A stretch of 64,000 nucleotides of DNA, taken from contig JAFCZJ010000001.1 in the NCBI GenBank assembly GCA_019314375.1, positions 1 to 64,000 on the forward strand, written 5' to 3'. Below, one piece after another: positions 1 to 9,292 of this stretch (positions are counted from its first letter, which is position 1; each line of letters starts with the position of its first letter). Below the pieces are notes generated by a model. That model searched no databases and had not been told where the DNA came from. It was given only the letters and a program-made list of their open reading frames with translations. The translations under genes and the position numbers were made by a program. This DNA is from Deltaproteobacteria bacterium (GTDB lineage: Bacteria > Myxococcota > B64-G9).

Positions 1-267
1 ATCCTCAAAAACCGCCAAAGCCGCCGCATAACGCTGCCCCAGCAAGTAACTCTCTCCAATGCGCATGCGGACCCAGGGTGCTATCGCCGACTGGGGTCGC
101 CGAAACAAATGGCGCTTGTACTCGGTGATGGCTCGATAATGATCCCCTTCGAGGAAAAGATGCTCCGCAAAGCCCAGGGCATCAGAGGCCACTGGCGGAA
201 TGCCGCGATCCTGGGCCAAAGCCGACCAGGAGCACAACAAGCTCAAAAAGAGGGTCCAGTAGAACAT
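1..267 (-). CDS. Secreted TPR-like protein, C-terminal part outside the window
   Basis: The frame is open from an ATG at 267 to the window edge, giving 89 codons. It begins with a short hydrophobic signal peptide (FYWTLFLSLLCSWSALA, then QD). The rest is helical: residues such as ALGFAEHLFLEGDHYRAITEYKR resemble a tetratricopeptide or BamD-like unit, and a second helix pair follows. The start lies 4 bp after the stop of the Ig-like lipoprotein gene, so the two are probably cotranscribed. This suggests a periplasmic scaffold role in the same envelope cluster. The C-terminus and total length are unknown. Confidence 0.6.
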   Translation of the reverse strand, partial: MFYWTLFLSLLCSWSALAQDRGIPPVASDALGFAEHLFLEGDHYRAITEYKRHLFRRPQSAIAPWVRMRIGESYLLGQRYAAALAVFED

Positions 268-271
268 GCGA

Positions 272-1231
272 TCAGATGCTTGAAAAATCCAACTGCAAGC
301 TGGGCACCATGTCCAAAGTCAAGCCGGCCATACTCAAAGAAAGAGTGGGGTTTCCAGCGGTGGTCGTCGATACCTGAAAAACAACCTGGCCTGCCCCATC
401 GGTGGTCCCTGCTGCCGGCTCAATTCCGTCTTCAGCAGCCCGATCCGATTCCAAGCTCAGGCTCAAACCCGCTACCGGTCCTGAGTCATCGGTGATGGTC
501 ACCGTCACGGGGATGCGTCCGCCGGGCTGCAGGGGCTCCAGATCCCCAGCGCTTAGATTCGCGCCGTGGCGGAACAAGACCATGTTGGAAGCGACGTTCG
601 AATTCTCAATGCCCTGCAAGCGCAAGTTGAACATGGGCGCGCCGGCATGCGTGCTGGACGCAACGAAGGTCACGGCCTGCCCACCGATCGAGGCTAGGGA
701 AGCCGGCTCCACCAAATCCAGGCCTGCCTCCCGATCGGAAGTCAACTCCATGGGCACCCCATCGATGTCGGAGACAAGGGTTGCTTCAAAACTCACTTGC
801 CAACCGGAAGCGGTCAAAGAAACGAGGCCAGTCTCCATGCTCAAGCTGAGGCCCAAGTCCAGGTCCAAAGGATCACCCAAGAGAACGTTGTCCGGCTGCA
901 AATACAACTGCAGCTTGGGGTAGCCCGCCGAAGAGGAGCGCAGGGTGAAGACCACTTGGCCGGCTGAATCCGTGATGCCCTCGGCGGGTTCCACGACGTC
1001 GCTTGCGCGATCGCTCACCAGGCGTATGGCCACCTCGGCCACGGCCAAGCCTTCTGCATCAACAACGGTCGCTGTCACATCCGATTGCAGCGCTCCATCC
1101 GAATAACCGACGTCCGTGGCTTGCAAACTTGCATCCGCGGGCTCCGGCTTGTCATCACCGCCACCGCAACCCACACATAAAATCAAAGCAAGCAGCCACA
1201 AACCGCGTCCATTCCATTTTGATACCGACAT
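272..1231 (-). CDS. Lipoprotein with Ig-like (Big_1/invasin-type) repeats
   Basis: I chose the ATG at 1231 because AGGAGG stands 8 bases upstream. It gives a typical lipoprotein signal (LWLLALILCVGC) with the lipidated Cys followed by Gly-Gly-Gly. An ATG at 1264 overlaps the stop of the previous gene and is a weaker alternative. The mature part has about three repeats built around 'DGAGQVVF' or 'DSAGQVVFTLRSSSAG' and 'LVSDRASD..EPA', as in bacterial Ig-like (Big_1) domains of invasin-type surface proteins. It is probably an outer-membrane lipoprotein with an adhesive or structural role. No catalytic motif is seen. It lies in a run of minus-strand envelope genes. Confidence 0.65.
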   Translation of the reverse strand: MSVSKWNGRGLWLLALILCVGCGGGDDKPEPADASLQATDVGYSDGALQSDVTATVVDAEGLAVAEVAIRLVSDRASDVVEPAEGITDSAGQVVFTLRSSSAGYPKLQLYLQPDNVLLGDPLDLDLGLSLSMETGLVSLTASGWQVSFEATLVSDIDGVPMELTSDREAGLDLVEPASLASIGGQAVTFVASSTHAGAPMFNLRLQGIENSNVASNMVLFRHGANLSAGDLEPLQPGGRIPVTVTITDDSGPVAGLSLSLESDRAAEDGIEPAAGTTDGAGQVVFQVSTTTAGNPTLSLSMAGLTLDMVPSLQLDFSSI

Positions 1232-1260
1232 ACCCAAAGCCTCCTGTTGCGTGATTTCCA

Positions 1261-2787
1261 TCATCCGGCATAAGCCTCATCCTGCTCGATCTTGGCCAAG
1301 GTCCAATCGAACTGACCTGAGCTGAGATGGGCATCGCAATGCGCACAACGTCCATTCATGGTCGCTTTGATCGGAGCACCACAGCTTGGGCACTGGCCGG
1401 CCGCCTTGCCCGAGCCGGGCTCAAAGCCCTTGCGGCGCATGAATGTCCAATATTCGCTGAACACACGCGCTTGGCTCTTGGAACCGGCCACCAACTCGTC
1501 ACCCCGCAAGGTGTAATCGATCATGGAGGCTCGAATTCTGAGAGTGGCCATCTCGTAAAACGCGTCCTGATCCAGCTTGGCCAGGCTGGCGTCCTGCACC
1601 TCGACCTGCTCGATGACGTTGCGCATACCCTGGCTGCGATAGCGATCCATCCAAAAGAGATGTACCTGGTACAATCGATCCGACTCGAAGGCCCGGGCCT
1701 GCTCCCAATCTCCGGAAGTCCAAGCCGCCTGGAGTCGAAGGAACACTTCCTGCGCCCGCTCTTTGAGGCGCCCCAGGGACTCACCGGGGTAACGCATCGC
1801 AAAATCCCGAGCGGCCACGTCCAATTCCGGATCGTAGAGGGTGGGGAAATTCGAGCCCAACTCATGACCAGAGAGGGAAAGCGGCCTGTCTATCCGCCAC
1901 TCGCGCGACATCTCCTCCGCACTCCGGAGCTTCCAATGGAACAGGCCTGGGCGCACCGCTTGATCGCAGTATGCACAGACGCCCTTCACATCCAACTTCA
2001 GGGGACTGCCGCAGCTTGGGCAGCCGAGGGTACGAATGGCATCCGGTCCCTTGGACAATACTCCTTTGGCGCGCTCAAAATTCAACTGCCAGCGTGCATA
2101 CCAGTCCTGCTGCTTACCTCTTTCATGTGACGAATAGTTCAGCTCAACCGTGCAACTCAGGCTCCAGGCCGAAGCCAAGCTCATCACACCGCCAACATGG
2201 ATGGCGCCGATGATCACCGAGTCAATCTTTCGCCCCGCCTGCTTGCTCTTTTTGTGCGTGGCTTCCAGCCCGCGGAAAAAACCTTCGTCCAGGAATGGGC
2301 GCAGGGCCTCGATATGGCCTTCAGCCCCCTGGGCCTCAAGCAAACGGACCTGGATCATCTGGGCAAAATCCAGAAATAGAATCTCAGAAAAATTTGGGTC
2401 GTCCTGGGTGACCGCGGCCAACTGCGTCTTGATCCGCAGACGGGTACGGGCCAAGGCACCATGCACGTTGCGGCGAAAATTGGCCTCGGCCGAAGCGGGC
2501 AATTGGTTCTTCGTTTCCAAGTGACGGCGGAAAAGCCAATAGCCGCCAAAAATGAGCAACAAAGGCACGCCGATGGCCGGGTGTTCGATGGCGAGCCAGA
2601 TCAGGTAAAATAGGGTCCCAAGATCCCCATCCCCGCCACCACCCCCACCGCCACCGGAGCCACCCCCGCCGAACATGTCGCCCCCGCCCACTCGAGCCAG
2701 AGCTTCGCATGCCACCAAAAGCGCAAAGAGCAAAACCAGCGCCACGAAGACGCGTTTTACGGTACGTCTTGTGGATGAGGACTTCAT
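1261..2787 (-). CDS. Membrane protein with two Tim44-like domains, each followed by a zinc ribbon
   Basis: The 508 residues begin with a membrane segment (about 10-30), then a glycine run (33-55) and a second membrane segment (about 60-86). The soluble part is duplicated. A Tim44-like alpha/beta region (about 130-250) is followed by a CxxC zinc ribbon (C256, C259, C271, C274). A second similar region (about 330-460) is followed by another ribbon (C466, C469, C481, C484). Tim44-like bacterial proteins are membrane-associated and poorly characterised. The ATG overlaps the stop of the TPM-domain gene (ATGA), so the two are translationally coupled, and such proteins often neighbour TPM or LemA genes. 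The molecular role is unknown. Confidence 0.7.
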   Translation of the reverse strand: MKSSSTRRTVKRVFVALVLLFALLVACEALARVGGGDMFGGGGSGGGGGGGGDGDLGTLFYLIWLAIEHPAIGVPLLLIFGGYWLFRRHLETKNQLPASAEANFRRNVHGALARTRLRIKTQLAAVTQDDPNFSEILFLDFAQMIQVRLLEAQGAEGHIEALRPFLDEGFFRGLEATHKKSKQAGRKIDSVIIGAIHVGGVMSLASAWSLSCTVELNYSSHERGKQQDWYARWQLNFERAKGVLSKGPDAIRTLGCPSCGSPLKLDVKGVCAYCDQAVRPGLFHWKLRSAEEMSREWRIDRPLSLSGHELGSNFPTLYDPELDVAARDFAMRYPGESLGRLKERAQEVFLRLQAAWTSGDWEQARAFESDRLYQVHLFWMDRYRSQGMRNVIEQVEVQDASLAKLDQDAFYEMATLRIRASMIDYTLRGDELVAGSKSQARVFSEYWTFMRRKGFEPGSGKAAGQCPSCGAPIKATMNGRCAHCDAHLSSGQFDWTLAKIEQDEAYAG

Positions 2788-3407
2788 CCGATGACCACCG
2801 GCCGGTTGGGGATCTCGTTCGGGTTGTCCGAGGCAGGAGGCATATGTGTGCTCAGCACATCGGCCAGCGGTTTCAGACCGTCATCCAGCTTGTTGGGAAG
2901 ATCTTCTAAAACTCGGGCCCTGAAAAAAGCAACCCGTGCTTCGTTCCACTCCGGAGAAGGCACCGCGCGCTCAATACCCACGTCCCAGCGCAGTTCCACC
3001 TCGCGCTCCAGCCACGAAACGAAAATCAACAGGCCGGAGCGATCTTGGGTCAGCGTCACCCCTCGCGCACTGAAAGCTGCATGACAACGCAAGCGCACCT
3101 GCTCTTTTTTCCGCTTGGTCGAAACCAAGAGGCGGGTTAAACCGGGCGCAAATCGGCCCAGAGCCCAACCCGCCGCAAAACCCAGCAGCACATCAAGCAG
3201 TAAAAAAATCGGGGAAAAATCCGCAGGGAGCACAAGGGCGAGACCCAGGACGAGGAAAGCAAAAAAACTGCCTACCTTCCATGGGACATCCGGATAGGAC
3301 GAAGATCGGTGGGCCAAGACGAAGACCAGTTCCACCGAGGTGCGCTGCTCAAACTGCTCGACAGCGCGTTCCAGCTTGCCGAGTAACTGTTCGTCGTATT
3401 TCGCCAT
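2784..3407 (-). CDS. TPM-domain membrane protein (TLP18.3/Psb32/MOLO-1 family)
   Basis: The protein has 207 residues. The N-terminus KLERAVEQFEQRTSVELVFVL matches the first strand-helix of the TPM domain. Two membrane segments follow (about 45-82), and a second soluble half contains a DRSGLLIFVSWLEREVELRWD core typical of TPM proteins. TPM domains occur in the thylakoid TLP18.3 phosphatase and in bacterial YgcG-like membrane proteins. No bacterial function is firmly set. Its stop overlaps the start of the Tim44-like zinc-ribbon gene, so the two products probably act together in the membrane. No strong ribosome binding site precedes the ATG, which lies 31 bp after the VWA lipoprotein gene. Confidence 0.75.
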   Translation of the reverse strand: MAKYDEQLLGKLERAVEQFEQRTSVELVFVLAHRSSSYPDVPWKVGSFFAFLVLGLALVLPADFSPIFLLLDVLLGFAAGWALGRFAPGLTRLLVSTKRKKEQVRLRCHAAFSARGVTLTQDRSGLLIFVSWLEREVELRWDVGIERAVPSPEWNEARVAFFRARVLEDLPNKLDDGLKPLADVLSTHMPPASDNPNEIPNRPVVIG

Positions 3408-3438
3408 GGGTCTTGGAAGATGGCTTGGCCGCGAAATA

Positions 3439-4518
3439 TCAATCGGGCGGCGCGCAACCGGCCTTGATCTCCACGGATTCCACTGAGCCCTGACGCAGCT
3501 GGTCGCAATAAGAACCGTAGAAATGAATCACGTTGTTGGTCGAGTCGTAATCCCAGCCATTCGCGTGGTTGGTGTCGCGGGGAACCTCTACGTCATCGAA
3601 AAAGACCCACAACCATGCCGGGAACTCAGGCACGATGCCAAGGGCCATGTCGCAGCTCAAAACCAGCCCGCCGATGGTGGAGAGCACATTCTGCAAGCCC
3701 TCTACGCTATTGGCCTGGTAGTACTTGACGGCCCCTGCCTGGGGCCAGCCACCCGCCTCGGCCATGTCGTTGAGTAAGTCGGGGTCGTTGCTGTTCAGGT
3801 CCTCGCCCAGGCCGATGACGAAGGTATCCGTGCCGTGGTCCTTGAGCCCCACCACCGCATTGAGAGACAAGTTGATGTCGGCCTGGGTCACTTCATAACC
3901 CTCACCGTTGGGACAAGTCGGCATGCCATCGGTGATGAGCAGCACAAAATTTCGACCTTCGCCGGCATAACCCTGGAAATAACTGTCCGCGACCTGCAGC
4001 GTGGTCCCCGTCGGCGTACCCCCGGCGGAAACCAAGCCGTTGACCGTGCTACGGATCGAACTGACCGCCGACCCCACGGACTCTTCAACCCGTCCCGGCG
4101 TGCAGGCACAAGGGCAGGAGTACTGGGTGCAGTTGTCGCAATCAGGAAAAGCAATCAAGCCAAAATTAATCTCGCCCTCTCCATCGGTTAAAAGCTTCTC
4201 CACCGCATCTTGCAGATCCTGCATCTTGGTCCGCCAACTTCCACTGGAAGTCGGGTCAGCCATGGAGCCCGACTTGTCCACGACCAGCAGTAGATTGGAC
4301 GCAACGCGAGTCGCATCCACGTTGATCTCGTCGCAGATGGGCCGATCCGTGCCACTGGCACCGTCCGTACCGCTACCACCGTCCGTGCCGCTGCCGCCGT
4401 CCGTACCAGCGCCGTCCAGGCCACTGCCGCCGTCGTCCCCACTGCCCGTATCATCACCACAGGCCGGCAGACCAAAGGCCAACAACGCCACAAGCAACAC
4501 ACCCAATAGTTTTCGCAT
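3439..4518 (-). CDS. Lipoprotein with von Willebrand factor A domain
   Basis: The ATG at 4518 follows AGGAGG with a 6-base gap; an upstream in-frame ATG at 4542 lacks a site. The signal ends in a lipobox (FGLPAC, Cys20). A Gly/Asp/Ser/Thr linker of TDGGSG-like repeats spans about residues 21-58. The VWA domain starts at LLLVVDKSGSMAD, with MIDAS residues D81, S83 and S85; the later strand FVLLITDG carries another expected MIDAS Asp. Several Cys around 'DCDNCTQYSCPCACTPG' suggest disulfides. It is probably an outer-membrane metal-dependent adhesion or scaffold protein. It is the first gene of the minus-strand run toward position 1. Confidence 0.8.
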   Translation of the reverse strand: MRKLLGVLLVALLAFGLPACGDDTGSGDDGGSGLDGAGTDGGSGTDGGSGTDGASGTDRPICDEINVDATRVASNLLLVVDKSGSMADPTSSGSWRTKMQDLQDAVEKLLTDGEGEINFGLIAFPDCDNCTQYSCPCACTPGRVEESVGSAVSSIRSTVNGLVSAGGTPTGTTLQVADSYFQGYAGEGRNFVLLITDGMPTCPNGEGYEVTQADINLSLNAVVGLKDHGTDTFVIGLGEDLNSNDPDLLNDMAEAGGWPQAGAVKYYQANSVEGLQNVLSTIGGLVLSCDMALGIVPEFPAWLWVFFDDVEVPRDTNHANGWDYDSTNNVIHFYGSYCDQLRQGSVESVEIKAGCAPPD

Positions 4519-4602
4519 CGGAAACCTCCTCAAAGATCTCATCCATGGTAGCTTTGCGGAGGCCTCCAGGTCAAGCAGTGCCTGACTGGGAGGGATGCTT
4601 CA

Positions 4603-5594
4603 CTATTCGGAGCTGGAGGGTCCTGAGGAATGACCGGGGGAATTGACTTGCTCTTTGACTTTGGGCCAGACGATTTCGGAGCCGTAATCGGCGCACCAGG
4701 CGGCGCCGACCACCATGGTGGCGAAGAAGCCGGCTACGTAGAGGCTTAGGCGGAGGAACATGATCAGGAACCAGCCGCTTTCTTCGGCCACCGAGGTCAC
4801 CAGACCGTAGAGCAGAAGGGTCACCGGCAGATAGACGAGCATCAGCATCCCGACCGCTTTGGCCCACGGCTTGGCCGGATCCACATCCCCATCCGGCATC
4901 CGGAAGGCCACGGTGGCCACCAAAAGAATGAACAAGGGCAGCAGCATGAGCACCCGGGCGATGACCTGGGCAACCGAGGAATCTTTCAAGTGGTATAAAA
5001 GGGCACCAACCAGGGTTGAATCCCCGCCCGCTTCAGTCAGGTAGGCTATCAGACCCAAAAGCAAACCCACCCCCAGCAAGACCCTTGCGCCGCCGCTTTT
5101 CGGACTGCGCACCCGCATAAAAAGCGCCGCGCCCACGGTGACGAACATCAGCACCCAGCTGGCGCCGCCCATGAATACAAATTCCAAATCCTGACCGAAA
5201 GGCCCACGAATATCGGAGGCCGAAATGACGACCAGGGCCGCAACGCCAAGCAAGCAAGCCGCGGAGGCTCGCAGCCACTCAGGCAGGGGACGCACCAGAC
5301 CCAAGACCAGGAAGATGAGAGAAAGCACCAAGGGCCAATATCCGAGAGCAGGTCCCAAGACATGATGTTGTCGTAACTGGACTCGCCGAAAGGCACGAAA
5401 AACAAAAGCAACCATGAGCCGCCGAAAACCACCATCAGGATGCGCATGAGGCGATCGAGGCCCTGACGCCGACCGGCGTTCAGGGGCGTTTCCGCCGTGG
5501 GTTCAGCCGGTTCACCACAATGCAAACAGAAACGTACCTTCCCCGTATCGGGCAAATCCATGCTTTCGTTGCAATGGGGACAAGTCCAGGTCAT
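4603..5594 (-). pseudogene. Zinc-ribbon polytopic membrane protein, interrupted by a -1 frameshift
   Basis: The start is an ATG at 5594 with AGGAGG 5 bases upstream. The N-terminus is a zinc ribbon (WTCPHCNESM ... RFCLHCGEP), then a membrane helix. Coding potential leaves this frame near 5330-5360 (after DLLSDI) and continues in the -1 frame as WPLVLSLIFLVLGLV with about five more membrane helices to 4603. Together the two pieces make one plausible protein of about 330 residues. No slippery heptamer is visible at the junction, so a one-base loss, in the genome or the assembly, is more likely than programmed frameshifting. The function is unknown. Confidence 0.65.
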
Positions 5595-5694
5595 GGCATC
5601 CTCCTGTTCGTAAGTACCTCTAACATACCGCTATGGACGCATCGGTTCCCCGCAGGGTCTTTTCAGCCATCATTCACTTCAACTACTGCCCAAT

Positions 5695-7917
5695 TCACTT
5701 CAACGGCTCTTTTTTCTTATCGGCTTTCTTCAAATATGGAGAAAGCTTGGCCTTATCCACGGCGGCCGGGGGGAAAAGCAGCATACGAGCCGAGACATCC
5801 ACCTCTACCGACAGGCCAAAAGGGCTACCCACCATATGACCGGCCCCCATGTTGAACTGCCCCGCCAATGCCAAAACACTGCGGCGATCGGGGGCCAAAA
5901 GCATGGTCTTTCCGCGACTGCTCTCGTCCATCACCAGCTCAGCCGCCTTGGAGAATGACTTGTCTTTCAAGGATTTATCCTTATTGGCTTCGGCCAGGCT
6001 GCCCAGCCACAACCAGGCCTGCATTTGCGCCTGACGAGAGGCCAGATGCGCTGCCATCTGCTCCAGATTTTCGGCCATCTCGTTGCCTGATTTTCCAGCC
6101 TGGCCCGCGGCCAAATCCAAAACCAGGGCCACCGTCACGGCGTTAACATCAGCGCCGCAGACAGGAATCACTTGCTGCATGAGCCCCCTGGCATCATCCA
6201 GGGCCCCGGCTTGGAACATCAGGGTCGCCACCGAACTCGCGGCGTCACACATGACTTGAAGGGAGGTGGCACCTCCCGGTTGGTAGGTCGAAATCACAGC
6301 CGCGTAAGCGTCCACCACGGCCTGCAAGCGAGTGGCCACCTGGGCCTGGTCTTTTTGCAACATGACCTCAGTGGCCAGCAGGTGGGCGATCCACAATTTG
6401 AGCTCGGGATCGGCATTTTTCTTGGAGGCCTCTTCCAGGGCGGTCCGAGCGATGGCCACCTCATGAGCACGTCCGGTGTCGATGGCCTTGCGCACCGCGG
6501 CACCCGCCATCAATGGGTAAAAGCCCTTGTCCACTGATTTGCCTCGTCGAGCCTGCCGATAGAGACTCACCGCTCCCCAGGCATCCGGCCCATCAGGCAC
6601 CAATTGACCGATCAAATACAGGAAGCGCACAGAACGGATGTCGCCGGGATACCGAGCGCCAAAGGCCTTGGCCTTTGGACTCAGGCGCTCGGCCACCTTG
6701 TAGATGTTCTCTCCAGCGATGGCGCGGATGAACTCCAAATACAAGAGGCTCAAATCCGCCAACTGGGCATCCGTCTTACGAAAAGCATTGAGGTCATCCT
6801 GCAGCCTGACCATCAACTTTTCGTCGATTCTCGCCTTGGCGGATTTAGAAAACAGGCCTTCCAGCACAAGGGACAAACCAGCGCCGATGCGTCGACCGAG
6901 AAAACCTGCCGTGGGGGGCTTGCCTTTGGCCCTGGTCGCATAGGCCCAGGCAGCCTTATAATCGTATCCCGAGGACATCAAGGCTTCCATGTAGGCTTGG
7001 TCCAGGGCGGGATTGGCCGTTTTGAGGGCCGCCTTTTTTGAAAAAGTCGAAAGCAGGCGTTCGTATTCGCCCAGGTTCACCATCAAGGTCGCCACCTGGC
7101 CCCGACCCGCGGCCCCTTTGGCTCTCGCCGAAACCAATTCCTTGCGGAACCTGGCTCGATCCAACTCGGCATCGGTGGCACCCGCGGCTGACGCGAGGGC
7201 CTTGTCCCCTTCTTTCACCTTCCCCAGTTCGTAATTGGCCTCCGCCAAGGCAGCGGCGGCAGCCTTGTCCTTGGCGTCCCCATCGAGCAGGGTACGAGCG
7301 CTTCGTCGCATGCCCTGCCAATCAGACTCACGGCGGTCCAGGTCGACCAGCCCCCGAAGCAAAGCCAATCGCAGCTTGGGCCCAGGCTTCTTCGACAATC
7401 GTCGCCCCGCCACCCAGCGCAACCCTTGCCTGCTGTACTTCGTCAGGGCATCGAATTGGTCCGCCAAGCCGATCATGGGCTTGGCCATGTCCCCCGCCTG
7501 CAAGGCAAAAACACGGGCCAGGGCCTCAAACAAATGGAAAGACTGCTCGGCCTTGATGAAAGTATGGTAGAGCCGAACCAATTCCTGCGCCCAGGCTTCG
7601 GGCACAGCGCCCTCATTCGTGACCACCGCCCGCTCCACCATGGACAAAACCGCAGCCCAACCCACGATGGCTTGCTGCTCTTGCATGGGGTCCAGTCCAT
7701 CCAATGCAGGCAGGCCTTCAGCCAGGGTCCGAGAACGATCCCACAACGCCTTCCCCTTGCCGGACCGGATGAGCAATAAATCATATTCTTGACCGATGAC
7801 GGGCATGATCCGGGTGACGTCCGGCTTGAAAGCCTTCGCGGCATGCGCCGATGAGGCCAAAAAAATCCCGAAAATACAAATCGGCAGGGAAACAAGCAAC
7901 AATTTGGATGGCTTCAC
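5695..7917 (-). CDS. Large secreted helical (TPR-like) protein of unknown function
   Basis: The protein has 740 residues and starts at GTG 7917, with GGAG a few bases upstream. The N-terminus is a signal peptide (KLLLVSLPICIFGIFLASSAHA). The remainder is almost wholly helical and Ala/Leu/Lys rich. Repeated patterns such as 'AALAEANYELGKVKEGDKAL' and 'LYLEFIRAIAGENIYKVAERL' suggest a TPR or solenoid fold. No catalytic motif was found. It starts 12 bp after the stop of a trypsin-like protease gene and is probably cotranscribed with it. It may be a periplasmic scaffold. I do not recognise a named family. Confidence 0.65.
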   Translation of the reverse strand: MKPSKLLLVSLPICIFGIFLASSAHAAKAFKPDVTRIMPVIGQEYDLLLIRSGKGKALWDRSRTLAEGLPALDGLDPMQEQQAIVGWAAVLSMVERAVVTNEGAVPEAWAQELVRLYHTFIKAEQSFHLFEALARVFALQAGDMAKPMIGLADQFDALTKYSRQGLRWVAGRRLSKKPGPKLRLALLRGLVDLDRRESDWQGMRRSARTLLDGDAKDKAAAAALAEANYELGKVKEGDKALASAAGATDAELDRARFRKELVSARAKGAAGRGQVATLMVNLGEYERLLSTFSKKAALKTANPALDQAYMEALMSSGYDYKAAWAYATRAKGKPPTAGFLGRRIGAGLSLVLEGLFSKSAKARIDEKLMVRLQDDLNAFRKTDAQLADLSLLYLEFIRAIAGENIYKVAERLSPKAKAFGARYPGDIRSVRFLYLIGQLVPDGPDAWGAVSLYRQARRGKSVDKGFYPLMAGAAVRKAIDTGRAHEVAIARTALEEASKKNADPELKLWIAHLLATEVMLQKDQAQVATRLQAVVDAYAAVISTYQPGGATSLQVMCDAASSVATLMFQAGALDDARGLMQQVIPVCGADVNAVTVALVLDLAAGQAGKSGNEMAENLEQMAAHLASRQAQMQAWLWLGSLAEANKDKSLKDKSFSKAAELVMDESSRGKTMLLAPDRRSVLALAGQFNMGAGHMVGSPFGLSVEVDVSARMLLFPPAAVDKAKLSPYLKKADKKKEPLK

Positions 7918-7929
7918 ATAAACTCCGAT

Positions 7930-9192
7930 TCACCAACGACGGCGCAGCCAGAAAGCAAAACCAGGCAGGCAGAGTAACACCATCCAGCCCCACAAACCAA
8001 GTCCCGGGCCGCCGGCACTGGCGCAACCCCCGGCGGTGCCAACCTCCACACAGGCGCCCTGGTTGCATGCCTGGTTCTCTCCGCAGGCAAATCCTTCGGG
8101 CATGGGCTCGTGAATGCATCCCCTGTCCGCGTTGCAGGCGTCATCGGTACAAGGGTCGTCATCGTCGCAGTTCAGTTGCCCCGAACTGCCGCCACCACAG
8201 GAGCCCATCAGACAAGTTTCATCACCATTGCAAAGGTCCCCATCCGAACAAAGCGTGCCCGAAGGCGCGGTTCTGCAACGCCCCTCCTCACCCGGCAAGT
8301 TGCAAACCCTGCATTCTTGATCGCAGGCCGATTCACAACAAACGCCATCCACGCAAGGACCGACTACGCATTGTGAGTCGGCGCTGCAACCCTCCCCCAG
8401 GCCCCCGCCGGTAAAATCGGTAATGAAGCTGGTGAAGTGGTCCACCTTGGTGGAGCAACCGAACTCCAGACAGGTTTCATCACCCCAGGAAGTAATGCCC
8501 ACCACGTATTCACGCCCATCGATGGTCACAAAGGCCGGCCCGCCGCTGTCGCCCGAACAGGGTCCGCCTGGATGCTGATCGTAGTACAAGGCATATGGCG
8601 TCCCGGCCCCACAGCCGTCCGCATCGTTGCAGACATATCCCAGGTAACCCAAGGCCCAACGCTTGAGGCCGTCATTGGTCCCATCCTCGGTGTTGCCGAA
8701 ACCGGAAAAAATCAACTCGGTGCCGACATCGGCGCTGGTCAACTCCATGAAGTCCGGCAAAAAAGCAAGAGGCTGGATGCCTGTCGGCGCCGCCTGGCTC
8801 ATGCGAACCAGGGCGATGTCGTAGCCGGAACCTGGGTTGTTGATGTTGAAGCTCGAGTGAGCCAGCACCTCGCTCACATCCCGCTCATGGTCCGGGTAAT
8901 GAAAATTGTCACCAAAGGTCACTGTAAAGTTGGAGGGGTCTCCCTGGATGCAGTGACCGGCCGTCAGCACAACCGTGGGCGTAATCAATGTGCCGGTGCA
9001 CAAACCCATCATCCCACCGGATCTGTAGACCAAGGCCACCACGGCCTGGTGCTCGGCCGAAGTATCCGGTTCTCCATTGATGATCGGGGTCTCCATGACC
9101 GACAAATCCCTGCCCTGAGGACCATCCGCACCACAAGCGCCAAGAGCCAAGACGAGCATCAGCAGTCCCAAAATCGCAATTGTTGTACGCAT
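7930..9192 (-). CDS. Secreted trypsin-like serine protease with cysteine-rich region and MYXO-CTERM-like tail
   Basis: The ATG at 9192 fits AGGAGG 9 bases upstream; a TTG two codons earlier is too close to it. The signal ends in LGAC, a possible lipobox. The S1 domain starts at IING (residues 37-40), the usual activation site. The triad is H80 (TAGHC), D125 (DIALVR) and S216 (GDSGGP). After about residue 280 comes a Cys-rich region of CNGDETC/CDDDDPCTDDACN type repeats. The C-terminus is Cys-Ala-Ser-Ala, a hydrophobic segment and RRRW, the layout of MYXO-CTERM sorting signals. It probably acts outside the cell or on its surface. It resembles the neighbouring protease, so a tandem duplication is likely. 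Confidence 0.85.
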   Translation of the reverse strand: MRTTIAILGLLMLVLALGACGADGPQGRDLSVMETPIINGEPDTSAEHQAVVALVYRSGGMMGLCTGTLITPTVVLTAGHCIQGDPSNFTVTFGDNFHYPDHERDVSEVLAHSSFNINNPGSGYDIALVRMSQAAPTGIQPLAFLPDFMELTSADVGTELIFSGFGNTEDGTNDGLKRWALGYLGYVCNDADGCGAGTPYALYYDQHPGGPCSGDSGGPAFVTIDGREYVVGITSWGDETCLEFGCSTKVDHFTSFITDFTGGGLGEGCSADSQCVVGPCVDGVCCESACDQECRVCNLPGEEGRCRTAPSGTLCSDGDLCNGDETCLMGSCGGGSSGQLNCDDDDPCTDDACNADRGCIHEPMPEGFACGENQACNQGACVEVGTAGGCASAGGPGLGLWGWMVLLCLPGFAFWLRRRW

Positions 9193-9211
9193 CTCCAAAT
9201 GCCTCCTGTTA

Positions 9212-9250
9212 GTGGCATTTACGAATCGTTTTTTGATTCGTTAGTGCCAC
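9212..9250 (-). other. Large imperfect stem-loop in the leader of the second protease gene
   Basis: Two 16-base arms (9212-9227 and 9235-9250) pair at 14 of 16 positions around a 7-base loop. The loop reads AAAAAAC on the minus strand and no U-run follows the stem. It sits between the two protease genes, directly upstream of the AGGAGG of the downstream one. It could be a processing or attenuation element that sets different expression of the two proteases. Confidence 0.5.
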
Positions 9251-9292
9251 GTTATGCTGCAGCGTATTGTGCAGTGTTCATGCCCTCGGACA

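Noticed and set aside
5330-5360. Programmed -1 frameshift
   Set aside because: No X-XXY-YYZ slippery heptamer or downstream pseudoknot was visible at the frame change.
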